From an uncultured Mediterraneibacter sp. (lineage in GTDB: Bacteria > Bacillota > Clostridia > Lachnospirales > Lachnospiraceae), in contig CALWFV010000003.1 in NCBI GenBank assembly GCA_944377745.1, forward strand, positions 1-64,000: a stretch of 64,000 nt of DNA, given 5' to 3'. The first letter of the stretch is position 1. The number at the start of each line of letters is the position of its first letter. Shown here one piece after another: positions 31,034 through 40,042 of this stretch. The position numbers and the translations under genes are program-made. Below the pieces are notes generated by a model. That model searched no databases and was not told where the DNA came from. It was given only the letters and a program-made list of their open reading frames with translations.

Positions 31034-31597
31034 TTATTCTGCTGCTGGTGCTTCTGCTACCTCAGCAGATGCCTCGGCTGTTTCCCCGGCTGCTGCTTCA
31101 GCCGGAGCAGCTTCGCCGTCTTTCTCTGCGATCTGTTTAATAACACGCGCAAAGTTTGTGATCGGTGACTGCATGCTTCCAAGAAGTCTTGAAAGAAGTT
31201 CCTCTCTTGAAGGAATCTTAGACAGTTCTGTAAGTCCTGCAATGTCGTAAACGTTTCCTTCTACGACTCCGCCCTTGAGTTCGAGTGCCGGAGCGTCTTT
31301 TGCAAACTTGCAAAGGATCCTTGCCGGTGCTGTCGCGTCATCCTTTGAGATAGCGATAGCGCTCGGTCCCTCCAGGCAGTTCTCAAGTCCTGCGAACTCT
31401 GTCCCTTCGAAAGCTCTCTTCATCATCGTGTTCTTGTATACCTTGTATACAACACCTGCTTCTCTGAGCTGCTTACGAAGCTCTGTATCCTGAGCAACTG
31501 TCAGCCCGCGGTAGTCAACAAGAACAACTGACTGAGCGTCTTTGATTTCTTCTGCGATCGCGTCAACGATCGGCTGTTTCAATTCAACTTTTGCCAC
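31034..31597 (-). CDS. rplJ: 50S ribosomal protein L10
   Basis: Base of the ribosomal stalk and repressor of its own mRNA. The 187-residue product starts at GTG 31597 (AKVELKQPIVDAI). The upstream GTG at 31609 overlaps the AAGGAGG site and is rejected. Conserved blocks are VVLVDYRGLTVAQDTELR, YKVYKNTMMKRA and GPSAIAIS. There is an acidic Ala/Glu-rich tail of about 25 residues. It is transcribed from its own promoter, directly behind jetD, through an L10 leader with terminator. Confidence 0.97.
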   Translation of the reverse strand: MAKVELKQPIVDAIAEEIKDAQSVVLVDYRGLTVAQDTELRKQLREAGVVYKVYKNTMMKRAFEGTEFAGLENCLEGPSAIAISKDDATAPARILCKFAKDAPALELKGGVVEGNVYDIAGLTELSKIPSREELLSRLLGSMQSPITNFARVIKQIAEKDGEAAPAEAAAGETAEASAEVAEAPAAE

Positions 31598-31671
31598 TTT
31601 CGGGTACACCTCCTTATTTTATTCTGCGTGTACTGCCAAAGTATCTCTTCTGCAGAAGGATCTTCCACAAA

Positions 31672-31800
31672 CAAAAACCTCCGCATCCAAAGACACAGAG
31701 GTTTGCAAATTCATACTTTCGTAATAAATCTCACTTTCCTCGGTAGGCGTTTTAATCCTTACGCTTTACAGCACCTACTGTCTTCGGCAGTTGCTCATAT
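31672..31800 (-). ncRNA. L10 leader RNA with attenuator terminator
   Basis: On the minus strand the leader has the pairing segments CAGTAGGTGC and CGCCTACCGAGG typical of the ribosomal L10 leader. A terminator follows at 31672-31706 (arms AACCTC/GAGGTT, then TTTTTG). In Firmicutes L10 or the L10-L12 complex binds this RNA to control rplJ-rplL. Confidence 0.85.
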
Positions 31801-31829
31801 AAAATAACACATTCCCCAAAATGTGTCAA
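31801..31829 (-). promoter_or_regulatory. Sigma-A promoter of rplJ-rplL
   Basis: Minus strand: -35 TTGACA (31824-31829), 17-base spacer, -10 TATTTT (31801-31806). It begins 18 bases past the jetD stop, so the Wadjet genes end just outside this unit. Confidence 0.82.
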
Positions 31830-31846
31830 GGTTTTCTTTCGCTTTT

Positions 31847-33082
31847 TCAGACCTTTTTCAGACAGGATGCCAGAAGGATTTCCTGTTCAATCTCCATTCC
31901 GCTCTCAAGAATACAGCTCTTTAATTCTTCCAGTTCACCGGCATCCAGCTTCTCCAGCCTCTCTCTTTTGGAATCTCCCTTTTTTCTGTTCTTGACCGTA
32001 TCATCAAGCGGGATTCCCGCCCCCTGGCTCAGTGCCCTGTAAAAGGTCTCTCTATCCATTTTATAAGGTTTTAGTCCGGGAAAAATGTTCTTTTTATTGA
32101 ATTGAAAGATGCGGATCCCGCCCAGATCCATATCGCCCCAGTGAAAATATTCTGTCCCTTCCTCCGCCACTGCAGCGATTCCTTTTAAAAATGCGATCTC
32201 CTTCGGAGAAAAGAATCCATGACAGAACAGGTAGAGAGTATCGGGACGATATTCCATATCTTCATAGTTCGTTTTATTCTCTATCACAAGGACTCTCTTC
32301 ACATCGGGCAGTGCTTCAGGAACCGCGTGTTCCAGAGTCTGTGCATTGACGACAGTGCCATAGCGGGCATTCGACGTGTCGACAGATGGGCCTGCCCCCA
32401 TCTGATAGCGCAGGGGTCCTTTCCACTCCAAAGTCTGCGAGTAAGTCAGGATGCCGTGCACTTTCAAAAGTTCCTCATCTGTCATCCCCTCCTCGTAAAA
32501 GGGAGAGTATTGTCTGAGAACCGACAAAACCCTGGACTGATACTCTTGTTCAAAAGTCTTCGTCTTTCCAAAAACCATCGCGCTGAACACACGGCGCCAT
32601 ACAGGTTTTTCCAAATAAAGCACGCTGTTCAGGCATCTGAAAAAAGGCTCATCATCAAAGTCAACGCTCTTTACTTCATCTCCCTTTTCCAGCCTGTTAA
32701 GATTCCTCTCATAATAGGGTGTCAGCCACGTTCCTTCTGCCCGGGCGCGCCACTCCTCTGTCCGCCTGATATACCGCTTCTGCCTGTGTCTCGGATCTTC
32801 TATCCCTTCCCTCTCGCACAGAACCGGCATAATGTCCACTGAATAGTGTATCTCTCTGATGTCCGCTCCCAGATCCTCTTTCGTGAACTGAAGGAGTCCT
32901 TCACGCTTCAACCGATCTGCCTGTTCGACCAGAGCGCTCCGCCCTCCGACAATCTCAAACACCGCAGAATCAATCTTAGTGTGCTTCATTCCCTTTAACG
33001 AGCCTGCCCGGTATGCATTTTTATTGATCTGCCCGATCAGATACCGGGCCAGTGTCATCTTTGGGGTCTTCATTTTTTCCAT
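31847..33082 (-). CDS. jetD: Wadjet JetD, Toprim-fold DNA nuclease subunit
   Basis: Nuclease arm of the Wadjet/JetABCD system, which cleaves circular plasmid DNA after the SMC motor has extruded it. The 411-residue product has an N-terminal DUF3322-like part and a C-terminal Toprim (DUF2220) part. Visible Toprim residues are the Glu in LVIENKTNYED (E268), the Gly-containing loop CHGFFSP and the metal-binding pair in GDMDLGG (D317, D319). The gene begins 3 bases after the jetC stop and ends 18 bases before the rplJ promoter. The catalytic residues are intact, so it should be active. Assignment rests on motifs and on gene order. Confidence 0.88.
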   Translation of the reverse strand: MEKMKTPKMTLARYLIGQINKNAYRAGSLKGMKHTKIDSAVFEIVGGRSALVEQADRLKREGLLQFTKEDLGADIREIHYSVDIMPVLCEREGIEDPRHRQKRYIRRTEEWRARAEGTWLTPYYERNLNRLEKGDEVKSVDFDDEPFFRCLNSVLYLEKPVWRRVFSAMVFGKTKTFEQEYQSRVLSVLRQYSPFYEEGMTDEELLKVHGILTYSQTLEWKGPLRYQMGAGPSVDTSNARYGTVVNAQTLEHAVPEALPDVKRVLVIENKTNYEDMEYRPDTLYLFCHGFFSPKEIAFLKGIAAVAEEGTEYFHWGDMDLGGIRIFQFNKKNIFPGLKPYKMDRETFYRALSQGAGIPLDDTVKNRKKGDSKRERLEKLDAGELEELKSCILESGMEIEQEILLASCLKKV

Positions 33083-33085
33083 CGG

Positions 33086-36000
33086 TCACCCCTCCTCTCC
33101 CTCAAGCATATTCAGATAATGTCCTTTGTCTATATGCATCATGCTGACCTGATTCTTGAACCGCCGGAACCCGTACACGCTGTCCACATTCCGGATCAGG
33201 GACTGCAAACGCTCGTCAGGCACACAGACGATGAGCTGCAGTTCCAGCTCCCTGGCATACCTCAGGCACACCTCGCTTCTCTCCTTATCCATCTTAGAGA
33301 ACGCTTCGTCCAGGAGCACAAGGCGGATTTTGGAATCCCGGTTGCTCTGCTGCATGTACAACATGGCAAAGCCTGCGAGCAGAGCCACATATTTCGGGTT
33401 CTGGCCCTCTCCGCCGGAATCCACCCCGGCCATATCGTCCACATAGTTCTTCTTCTCCACACCATTCTCGTCGATCACCTGCTCATACATGCTGAAGTTC
33501 AGATAATTGCGGTAATCCGCGAAACGCTCCATTTCCTGACGGTGCTTCTCCCTGTTCTGACTGTCCTCTTCCTTCAGAGGCATAAACTTCTCCGTGAGAA
33601 GCCGAATCTTCTGCTCATAGTTCTGAAAGAACTCATCCTCCATCAAACTCAACTGTCCGTCTATGCCATCGGTATCGATCACTTTGCTGTCCAGTTCCGG
33701 AGCCATCAGCATATCGTAAAACTGCCCGTTCTCATTCTTTGCCGGAAGGATATCGATCTGATAAATACTGTCAGAGAACCGAATCCTGGAGAGCATCCGG
33801 TTGATCTCCCTCCGGTGACGGTAAGCGGCTTTGATCTCACCGTGCAGGGTGGCGATCACATTGTCCCGCAGGGAATGATAGACCAGTTCATACTGTTTCC
33901 GGAACTCCTCTTTATATTTTGGTTCGAAATCCCCGCGGCATCTGTCCAGCACCTGATCATAAACGTCGTTCGTGTGCTCCACTCCGGTAAATCCGTATGC
34001 CGGGTATTCCATGTTGAACCGGTTCCTTGCAATAGTACGCGCATCAGAAAGTTCCTCTTCCTTTGCGCTCAGCCCTTCAAACTGTGTTCTCAGCAGCTGT
34101 CGGTAAGAAGCTTCTGTCCGCTTCGCGATCTCGGCGTTCACCTCTTCTGTCAATTCAGGATTCTCCGCAAATCCCATCATCAGCTCATCCAATCTGACCG
34201 TCAGATCCCGTATCTCCCGTTCCGCTGTCTGCACCACTCCACCGAGACGGATCTGCTCTTTCTGGATCTCCCGGGACATCTCTTCCTTCTCCGACACGGA
34301 TGCCTCAAGCTTCTCCTGCTCCGCTTTCAGTTCGGCCGTTCTGGTACCGTCCTCCAGCTCCTTTAACTCTTTCTGAAGCTGTTCCTGCTTTTTATAATAT
34401 CCCTCCAGCTCATCCGACGCGGAGGCAAGGCGAAGGATCTGCCCCGCCTCCTGGCTCAGCCCCTCATATTTCTGTGCTTCTTTCAGGGAAGTCTCGGTCT
34501 GACGCTCCCGGATCAGGTTCTCCTGAAGCTCTGATATCTCCTCCGCCAGTTCCGTCAGCCGGGCTTTCGAGATCCTGGTCCCGATACACGCGCCTTTCGT
34601 ATAATCCCTGCTGCGCAGATGGCGGAAAATATAATTGCTGTAGGAATAACAGTCCGGGGTCACGCCGTCGCGTACGCCGTCCAGCTCCTCCACGCTCTCG
34701 CACTTACGGACCCTTCCCAGATAGCGCTTCAGACACCAGTCCACATACCCCAGATCCGTGTGTACCGCCTCATAAAGAGAATGCTCCTCCGCCTGAGGCG
34801 ACTCCCGTTTCAGGGCAGCGCTGTTGATCAGATCTACTTCCTCAAATTTCTTCATCTTCCGGAAAATCTTCGCCGCATCCAGAGCATACACCGGCTCAGT
34901 GATCATGCTTTTCTTCAGCCGGCCGAGACGCCCTTCCACCGCGTTTTTCCACTTTTCATCTGAAATATCAAACAGATCCGCAAGGATGTGTACATGAACA
35001 GTCCTGCCGTAACGGTCGCTCAGCGCGCTCTGGAGCTGTGCCCTGGCTTCCTTAAGTTCTCTGGGATAGGGTTTCCTGTCATTGTTCATATCCTCCAGGG
35101 CTTCTTCTTTCTCTCTGAGTTCCTTCGTCAGCTCACGGATCGACACCGCTTTCTCTGCCAGTTCCTCGGAGATATTGTCCATGGCAGCCTTCAGATGGGT
35201 GCGCAGTTCGCCACAGCTTTCTTCCGTCACATCGCCCCGGGCAAAATCATCAATAAGCTGCAGAGCCCGGTTGCTCACATAATCTGTTGCCGTCTCATCC
35301 GTTTCCCAGCATTTCAGACCGTTCACAATCCTGCGCCAGTCCGCGGAACTGTCCGCGAGGAGCCGGATGGTATGCTCCATCTCCTGAAGTTCCTGCTGCT
35401 TTTGCCCATAGTCACTCTTCTTTAATTCCGCCCGGACGTCCACCAGCCGGTTTCTCAGGGCAGCAAGCTCCTCCCGGATCCCGTTCTGCCGCCGCACCGC
35501 CCGGTCCGCCGCCTCATTCGCCCTTTCCAGGTCCTCCTGCCGTGAGGCAAGCTTAGCCCGGCAGCCTTCGATATCCACATATTTCTGCAGCGTCTCGACA
35601 TGCAGCTTGTCCGCCCTGACGCCGGTCAGTTCCAGATCCGCCGCATGGATCTCGTCCAGCATTCCGATCCGCTTTTCCAGATCCTCCACCCGCTCCCGGA
35701 TCTCCCGGTAGGCCCCAAGCTGTTCGCTGATCACAGCCACCGTATTTTCCCGGCTCTTCGGGAACATATAGTCCCGGATAAACTGACCTGTCCCGCTGGT
35801 CATGCGCAGGGCGATGGCACTCTTCTCCATAGTGATCATGCGCCCCGGTTCCACATAGCCGAAGATCACTTCATAGAGCGTATTCAGGTATGCCTCCTTA
35901 GATGGGTAAACCCGGTTCACATCGCCGTGCCCCCGGTTGTCCACACTGTTCGCCCGCTCTTTCGCCAGCTTCCGGATCTGGTCAATGGTATAGGGAACAC

Positions 36001-36439
36001 CGTCCTTCAGGTATCCGTCCTCGGGCATCTTCCCGGAATGACTGAAGAAATTGTACCGTCTCAGATCCGTATCGTTCTTTCCCACTTCGAAAGCCGCGCC
36101 GATGCATGTTGTGATATGAGTGCCCGTTTCCTCAATCTCCATCACGATCTGGGAACAAAAGTCCATGCCTTCCCGATTCGCGCTCCCATCCTTCTGCGCG
36201 CCCCGGAGATAGCTGAGCACGCTCCGCTTGTTCTTCGAATCATCTGCAGCTTTGTTGAGGAAATTGGCGGACACGCTTCCATAGAGAACGACCTGGATTG
36301 CGTCCATGACTGTGGATTTTCCCGAGCCGCTCTTGCCGCTGAACAGGTTCACATATTCGTGAAGAGTGAGTATTTTATGGCTGATCCCGCCCCAGTTATT
36401 AATCAGGATCCGCGTAAAAAGCTTTTTCGGCTGTTTCAT
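33086..36439 (-). CDS. jetC: Wadjet JetC, SMC-like ATPase (MukB/MksB type)
   Basis: SMC-family DNA-loop-extruding ATPase of the Wadjet system, 1117 residues. The N-terminal head has Walker A GKSGSGKST (35-43). Two long coiled-coil arms flank a central hinge-like globular part (about 440-560), and the C-terminal head has the ABC signature VDSGGEGQNPKYVALLAGF and Walker B IRLVLLDEAFSKMD. This head layout is that of MukB/MksB/JetC rather than chromosomal SMC. The ATG overlaps jetB by 41 bases and has GAGAGGAGG upstream. Wadjet acts in the cytoplasm on invading plasmids. Confidence 0.92.
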   Translation of the reverse strand: MKQPKKLFTRILINNWGGISHKILTLHEYVNLFSGKSGSGKSTVMDAIQVVLYGSVSANFLNKAADDSKNKRSVLSYLRGAQKDGSANREGMDFCSQIVMEIEETGTHITTCIGAAFEVGKNDTDLRRYNFFSHSGKMPEDGYLKDGVPYTIDQIRKLAKERANSVDNRGHGDVNRVYPSKEAYLNTLYEVIFGYVEPGRMITMEKSAIALRMTSGTGQFIRDYMFPKSRENTVAVISEQLGAYREIRERVEDLEKRIGMLDEIHAADLELTGVRADKLHVETLQKYVDIEGCRAKLASRQEDLERANEAADRAVRRQNGIREELAALRNRLVDVRAELKKSDYGQKQQELQEMEHTIRLLADSSADWRRIVNGLKCWETDETATDYVSNRALQLIDDFARGDVTEESCGELRTHLKAAMDNISEELAEKAVSIRELTKELREKEEALEDMNNDRKPYPRELKEARAQLQSALSDRYGRTVHVHILADLFDISDEKWKNAVEGRLGRLKKSMITEPVYALDAAKIFRKMKKFEEVDLINSAALKRESPQAEEHSLYEAVHTDLGYVDWCLKRYLGRVRKCESVEELDGVRDGVTPDCYSYSNYIFRHLRSRDYTKGACIGTRISKARLTELAEEISELQENLIRERQTETSLKEAQKYEGLSQEAGQILRLASASDELEGYYKKQEQLQKELKELEDGTRTAELKAEQEKLEASVSEKEEMSREIQKEQIRLGGVVQTAEREIRDLTVRLDELMMGFAENPELTEEVNAEIAKRTEASYRQLLRTQFEGLSAKEEELSDARTIARNRFNMEYPAYGFTGVEHTNDVYDQVLDRCRGDFEPKYKEEFRKQYELVYHSLRDNVIATLHGEIKAAYRHRREINRMLSRIRFSDSIYQIDILPAKNENGQFYDMLMAPELDSKVIDTDGIDGQLSLMEDEFFQNYEQKIRLLTEKFMPLKEEDSQNREKHRQEMERFADYRNYLNFSMYEQVIDENGVEKKNYVDDMAGVDSGGEGQNPKYVALLAGFAMLYMQQSNRDSKIRLVLLDEAFSKMDKERSEVCLRYARELELQLIVCVPDERLQSLIRNVDSVYGFRRFKNQVSMMHIDKGHYLNMLEGEEG

Positions 36440-37034
36440 ACTCTTCCTCCTCTCCCCGGTACTCCTCGATCAGCGCATTGATATCCGATGCCGTCACATA
36501 AAGGTTTATGGTGCTGTAAATATAGATTGGCGTATCATCCTCTACGTCCCTCACCGCACCAGGGACGTCTATAACCTGGTGCGCGCGCATCAGGGACAGC
36601 GCCTCCCGCCACTGAGCCTGTGTCAGCTTCTCTGTGAGCAGATTCGTGTTCTTCCCATATTCGCGAATCTCCCTCAGTGTGGTTAGGGGCGCGTTCAGTC
36701 CCTCTCCCATGATCCGGTCCCTGTATATCAGCTTCACAAGAAGGAGGATCACCGTACTTGTGAGGCTGAGCTTCTCCTGGGGCACATGCTCCCCGGCAAG
36801 ACGGAAAACATGCTCCTGGGCATCATGGACCAGTTCGCATCCCAGCACTTCCACGTAATCAGCAATAAAATTCCGGTGTCTCGCACAGATCTCATACTGC
36901 GGATTATCCCTCGGCGTCAGAGTCGCCGGATCGTACTTCACTTGAAGGATGCACGTCTGCCTGAACAGCGCCTGTATTGTTCTGCGCGCCTGCTCCGCCT
37001 CTGTCACCGCCAGTTCTTCCAGATATTTAAACAT
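36399..37034 (-). CDS. jetB: Wadjet JetB, KITE-type subunit (DUF4194, MukE-like)
   Basis: Winged-helix KITE partner of the SMC motor, 211 residues, of the DUF4194 family. The family pattern is visible: an N-terminal helix, TCILQVKYDPATLTPRDNP, the middle ELVHDAQEHVFRL beta-winged part and TVILLLVKLIYRDR, then the second winged helix LTEKLTQAQWREALSLMRAH. GGAAAGGAAAAG lies before the ATG. It is 75 bases after jetA and overlaps jetC, matching the usual jetA-B-C-D order. Confidence 0.87.
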   Translation of the reverse strand: MFKYLEELAVTEAEQARRTIQALFRQTCILQVKYDPATLTPRDNPQYEICARHRNFIADYVEVLGCELVHDAQEHVFRLAGEHVPQEKLSLTSTVILLLVKLIYRDRIMGEGLNAPLTTLREIREYGKNTNLLTEKLTQAQWREALSLMRAHQVIDVPGAVRDVEDDTPIYIYSTINLYVTASDINALIEEYRGEEEEYETAEKAFYADPD

Positions 37035-37109
37035 AAGGCTTTTCCTTTCCCGTTCGTTATATTCTCAATGGCTCTCCCATCTCTTCCCGTTTATCCCGGC
37101 AAATTCGGA

Positions 37110-38531
37110 TCATTTTGACAGATCCGTATCGTTCTCACAGATCTGAAGAGAGGTAAACCGGAATCCGTCACTGTTTTCCAGCTCATCCCCGAGCGTGATC
37201 TCTTCGTTCCCTTCCGCTCTCTCCGTAGCCTCCTGCCATACAAAAAACAACTTCTCCAGATCCTCAGCACTGTGCACCGTATCCTCCGTCACGCGGAACA
37301 CACCCTCTTTCTCATTTTTCCGCCGAAACTCCTCGATTTCTTTCCGGGTATAAAGGGGCTTCAACACAAAGGAATCCATCTCCTCTGTTGACACCGCTTC
37401 TTCTTCCGTCAACGCCTGAGGTGAAAACACTTCCTTTGCAGTGGATTTTCTGCGGTACAGACTATCCTGGGACAGGAGCTGGTACGGCGCGCTCATCCGC
37501 ACCCTCTCTCCAAGCGCTTCCAGGACCTGCACTTTCCTGCCGCTTCGGTTCAGAAGACTGACAAACGACGTCGTCCTGTCATCGCCATCCGCGCCCTCCT
37601 GCATGATGTAGCGGATCCGGGCAGCCGCCCTTCCCGCAAACACCGTCTTCTGCTCGATCAGCTTGTTGTATCTTCTCTCAATCACATCCGACTGACGCTC
37701 GATCCGGAACATGATATCCGCCGCTTCATCGCAGAGCCGGATCGCCTTCTGGCACCGGACAGACTCCGGCGTCCCTTCTTGAAGCGCAGCCAGTTCAAGT
37801 TCCTTCTTTCTCCTCCTCGCCTCGTTCTCATCAAGGTTCTTCACGATCAGTTCCTTCACCGCCTCTTTGTAACGGTAAAAGCTATCCGTTGTCGTGAGGA
37901 TCGCGTACTTTCTGCTGTCACTGTTGTTGATTTCTCTGACAAGGACATCCTGGATTCCTTTGAAATCTTTCTGTCGGGAAAGTTCATCGAAATATTCACG
38001 CATCCCGTCCTGCATATTGACCAGCATGCGCACCAGCCTTTTCGATGCGTTTAAAGCGCTTTTCAGGATCTCATTATTCTTTTCCGAATCCACGCTGTAT
38101 GTATAGAGATAGCTGTAGATCGCAAGGACGCTCTCACGCTCCTGACCGTCACTCTCATCCATCAGTCTCGCAAAAAGTTCCACGTACATCTGACTGTACT
38201 CCGGAAAGGTGACCACATAGGTGTTCAGCGTCTCATCATAGTCCTGTTTAAGCCACCCCCAGTCCTCAAAATGTTTCAGACAGACAGAGGCCATATTGGA
38301 TCTGGTGAGAAACACGCCCTCCTCATCGTAATTTTCCCCGTCCCACAGGATCGCCTCAGACACGATCCGCTCATTCATCACCGCCCGGCACTCTTTCTCC
38401 GTCAGCCCCAGAACCGAATAGGACTGCTCCATCGCTCCAAAGATTGACACGAGGAACGCCATGTAGTATTCCGTATATTTACTTGTAAAGAGTTTGTAAA
38501 AATCATGGGGGATCCTGTTTATCAGACTCAT
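37110..38531 (-). CDS. jetA: Wadjet JetA, kleisin-type subunit
   Basis: Kleisin (MukF-like) subunit that bridges the JetC heads. The 473-residue product begins MSLINRIPHDFYKLFTSKY with an N-terminal winged-helix pattern. It continues with long helical segments (about 185-290) and ends in an acidic, loosely structured C-terminus. The JetA of this set is the Firmicutes-type family, not obviously the DUF3375 family of type I. I therefore lean to a type II or III Wadjet, without certainty. AGGAG lies before the ATG. It begins 88 bases after rplA, just beyond a strong hairpin. No promoter is visible between rplA and jetA. Confidence 0.82.
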   Translation of the reverse strand: MSLINRIPHDFYKLFTSKYTEYYMAFLVSIFGAMEQSYSVLGLTEKECRAVMNERIVSEAILWDGENYDEEGVFLTRSNMASVCLKHFEDWGWLKQDYDETLNTYVVTFPEYSQMYVELFARLMDESDGQERESVLAIYSYLYTYSVDSEKNNEILKSALNASKRLVRMLVNMQDGMREYFDELSRQKDFKGIQDVLVREINNSDSRKYAILTTTDSFYRYKEAVKELIVKNLDENEARRRKKELELAALQEGTPESVRCQKAIRLCDEAADIMFRIERQSDVIERRYNKLIEQKTVFAGRAAARIRYIMQEGADGDDRTTSFVSLLNRSGRKVQVLEALGERVRMSAPYQLLSQDSLYRRKSTAKEVFSPQALTEEEAVSTEEMDSFVLKPLYTRKEIEEFRRKNEKEGVFRVTEDTVHSAEDLEKLFFVWQEATERAEGNEEITLGDELENSDGFRFTSLQICENDTDLSK

Positions 38532-38562
38532 TACATTCTCCTGTCAGTTACTTTTATGCAAT

Positions 38563-38604
38563 AATCCCCCGACAGATCCCGGCTACGGGCCCCGTCGGGG
38601 GATT
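38563..38604 (-). terminator. GC-rich hairpin between rplA and jetA (weak or leaky terminator)
   Basis: Arms AATCCCCCGAC/GTCGGGGGATT form 11 perfect base pairs with a 20-base loop. On the minus strand it is followed by ATTGCATAAAAG rather than a T-run, so it may only partly stop transcription from rplA into jetA. On the plus strand it is followed by TCTCATTTTT. Confidence 0.6.
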
Positions 38605-38619
38605 TCTCATTTTTATAAA

Positions 38620-39312
38620 TTATGCGAGTTTCATCGGGTTAACCTTTACGCCAGGGCCCATTGTTGATGTAAGAGTCACACTCTTCAGGAACTGTCCCTT
38701 AACAGCTGCCGGTCTGGCCTTGTTAATCGCATCGATAAGCGTCTGGAAGTTGTCCGCTAACTGCTCCTCAGTAAAGGATGCTTTACCGATCGGCACGTGG
38801 ATGATATTTGTCTTGTCCAGTCTGTACTCGATCTTACCAGCTTTAATCTCGTTGATAGCCTTTGTTACGTCCATTGTAACTGTTCCCGCTTTCGGGTTCG
38901 GCATGAGACCTTTCGGTCCAAGTACACGTCCGAGACGTCCGACAACACCCATCATATCCGGTGTTGCAACAACAACATCAAAGTCAAGCCATCCCTCGTT
39001 CTGGATCTTCGGGATCAGGTCATCTCCTCCGACGAAATCAGCGCCTGCCGCTTTTGCTTCCTCTGCCTTTGCGTCTTTCGCAAACACAAGGATGCGGACC
39101 TTCTTACCTGTTCCGTGCGGAAGAACTACCGCGCCACGGATCTGCTGATCCGCATGACGTCCGTCACATCCCGTTCTGATGTGAGCCTCGATTGTCTCAT
39201 CGAATTTTGCTGTTGCTGCTTTCTTTACTAATGCGACTGCCTCTTCCTTATCGTAGAGATTTCCTCTCTCGATCAGTTTCGCAGCCTCGATATATTTCTT
39301 TCCTCGTTTCAT
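38620..39312 (-). CDS. rplA: 50S ribosomal protein L1
   Basis: L1-stalk protein of the 50S subunit, 230 residues from the ATG at 39312 ([12 protein letters not shown]), with AAGGAGG upstream; the longer frame from 39360 is rejected. Family blocks are [16 protein letters not shown]-like, [14 protein letters not shown] and [13 protein letters not shown]. In bacteria L1 also represses rplK-rplA translation by binding the mRNA, and a candidate site lies just upstream at 39331-39360. It is followed by the jetABCD genes rather than by rplJ. Confidence 0.97.
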   Translation of the reverse strand: MKRGKKYIEAAKLIERGNLYDKEEAVALVKKAATAKFDETIEAHIRTGCDGRHADQQIRGAVVLPHGTGKKVRILVFAKDAKAEEAKAAGADFVGGDDLIPKIQNEGWLDFDVVVATPDMMGVVGRLGRVLGPKGLMPNPKAGTVTMDVTKAINEIKAGKIEYRLDKTNIIHVPIGKASFTEEQLADNFQTLIDAINKARPAAVKGQFLKSVTLTSTMGPGVKVNPMKLA

Positions 39313-39330
39313 TTTTACAATAACCTCCTT

Positions 39331-39360
39331 GTGGTGTTCGCGGGATCTTGCCCCTCCCAC
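39331..39360 (-). promoter_or_regulatory. Candidate L1-binding leader element before rplA
   Basis: Minus strand: GTGGGAGGGG, a small CCC-closed loop, then CGCGAACACCAC, followed immediately by AAGGAGG. It is almost the same as the element before rplK (40043-40071). The GTGGGAGG/CCAC layout resembles known L1 mRNA sites; the assignment is inference. Confidence 0.55.
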
Positions 39361-39601
39361 TTATCTGTGACCTCTGTATCTGCTTTCGCACCAGGCTCGG
39401 CTGAGGATACTTCTCGCTTCGTTCAAAGTATCTGCCTTCACACCAGGTTCGAGAAAACCTCACCAGGTGTTCAGTGCATCGCCAAGTGCCAAGGTAGTTC
39501 TGTTCGCTAAGTTCAAGCTGCGCCTGCGGCTTGCTCTCACTAACCTCACAGAACGGCTTTCGCACTAGGCTCGAAAAAACCTCGCCAAGTGCTCAATGCC
39601 C
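39361..39601 (-). repeat. Array of related hairpin repeats between rplK and rplA
   Basis: On the minus strand: GCACTTGGC-GAGGTTTTTTCGA-GCCTAGTGC (39565-39595), a hairpin with GTTCTGT/AACAGAAC arms (about 39498-39555), ACACCTGGT-GAGGTTTTCTCGA-ACCTGGTGT (39450-39480), and a further half copy ending GAGCCTGGTGCGAAAGC. The arms differ between copies but stay complementary, with the same T-T mismatch. No gene is credible in this 241-base gap. Confidence 0.7.
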
Positions 39602-40027
39602 CTACTCTTCGACAACTACTCCCATTGAGCGGCATGTACCAGCCACCATGCTCATAGCTGCCTCGACAGTTGCGGCATTCAGATCCGGCATCTTCATCTC
39701 AGCGATCTCTTTTAACTGCTCTTTAGTGATCGTTGCAACTTTGTTCTTGTTCGGCACACCTGAACCGGATTTGATCTTGCAGGCCTTCTTGATCAGAACT
39801 GCTGCCGGCGGTGTCTTTGTGATGAAGCTGAAGCTTCTGTCATTGTATACAGTGATGACTACCGGAATGATCAGATCTCCCTGATCTGCTGTTCTTGCAT
39901 TGAACTGCTTTGTAAACTCAACGATGTTTACACCATGCTGTCCAAGTGCAGGACCAACCGGCGGTGCCGGAGTTGCCTTGCCGGCAGGAATCTGTAATTT
40001 GATATAACCTTCTACTTTTTTTGCCAT
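39602..40027 (-). CDS. rplK: 50S ribosomal protein L11
   Basis: L11 of the GTPase-associated centre, 141 residues, starting [16 protein letters not shown]. The conserved [16 protein letters not shown] and the RNA-binding C-terminal [12 protein letters not shown] and [11 protein letters not shown] are present. It lies 50 bases after nusG, with a candidate L1-type leader element and AAGGAGG before the ATG. It is followed by a repeat-rich gap and rplA. Confidence 0.98.
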   Translation of the reverse strand: MAKKVEGYIKLQIPAGKATPAPPVGPALGQHGVNIVEFTKQFNARTADQGDLIIPVVITVYNDRSFSFITKTPPAAVLIKKACKIKSGSGVPNKNKVATITKEQLKEIAEMKMPDLNAATVEAAMSMVAGTCRSMGVVVEE

Positions 40028-40042
40028 TTCAATAACCTCCTT

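Noticed and set aside
33119-34366. 415-codon open frame on the plus strand opposite jetC
   Set aside because: Antisense shadow of the SMC-like gene, without a start site or family features.
39248-39565. 105-codon open frame through the rplK-rplA gap
   Set aside because: Runs across the hairpin repeats and into rplA in the wrong frame; its product is an artefact of repeat sequence.
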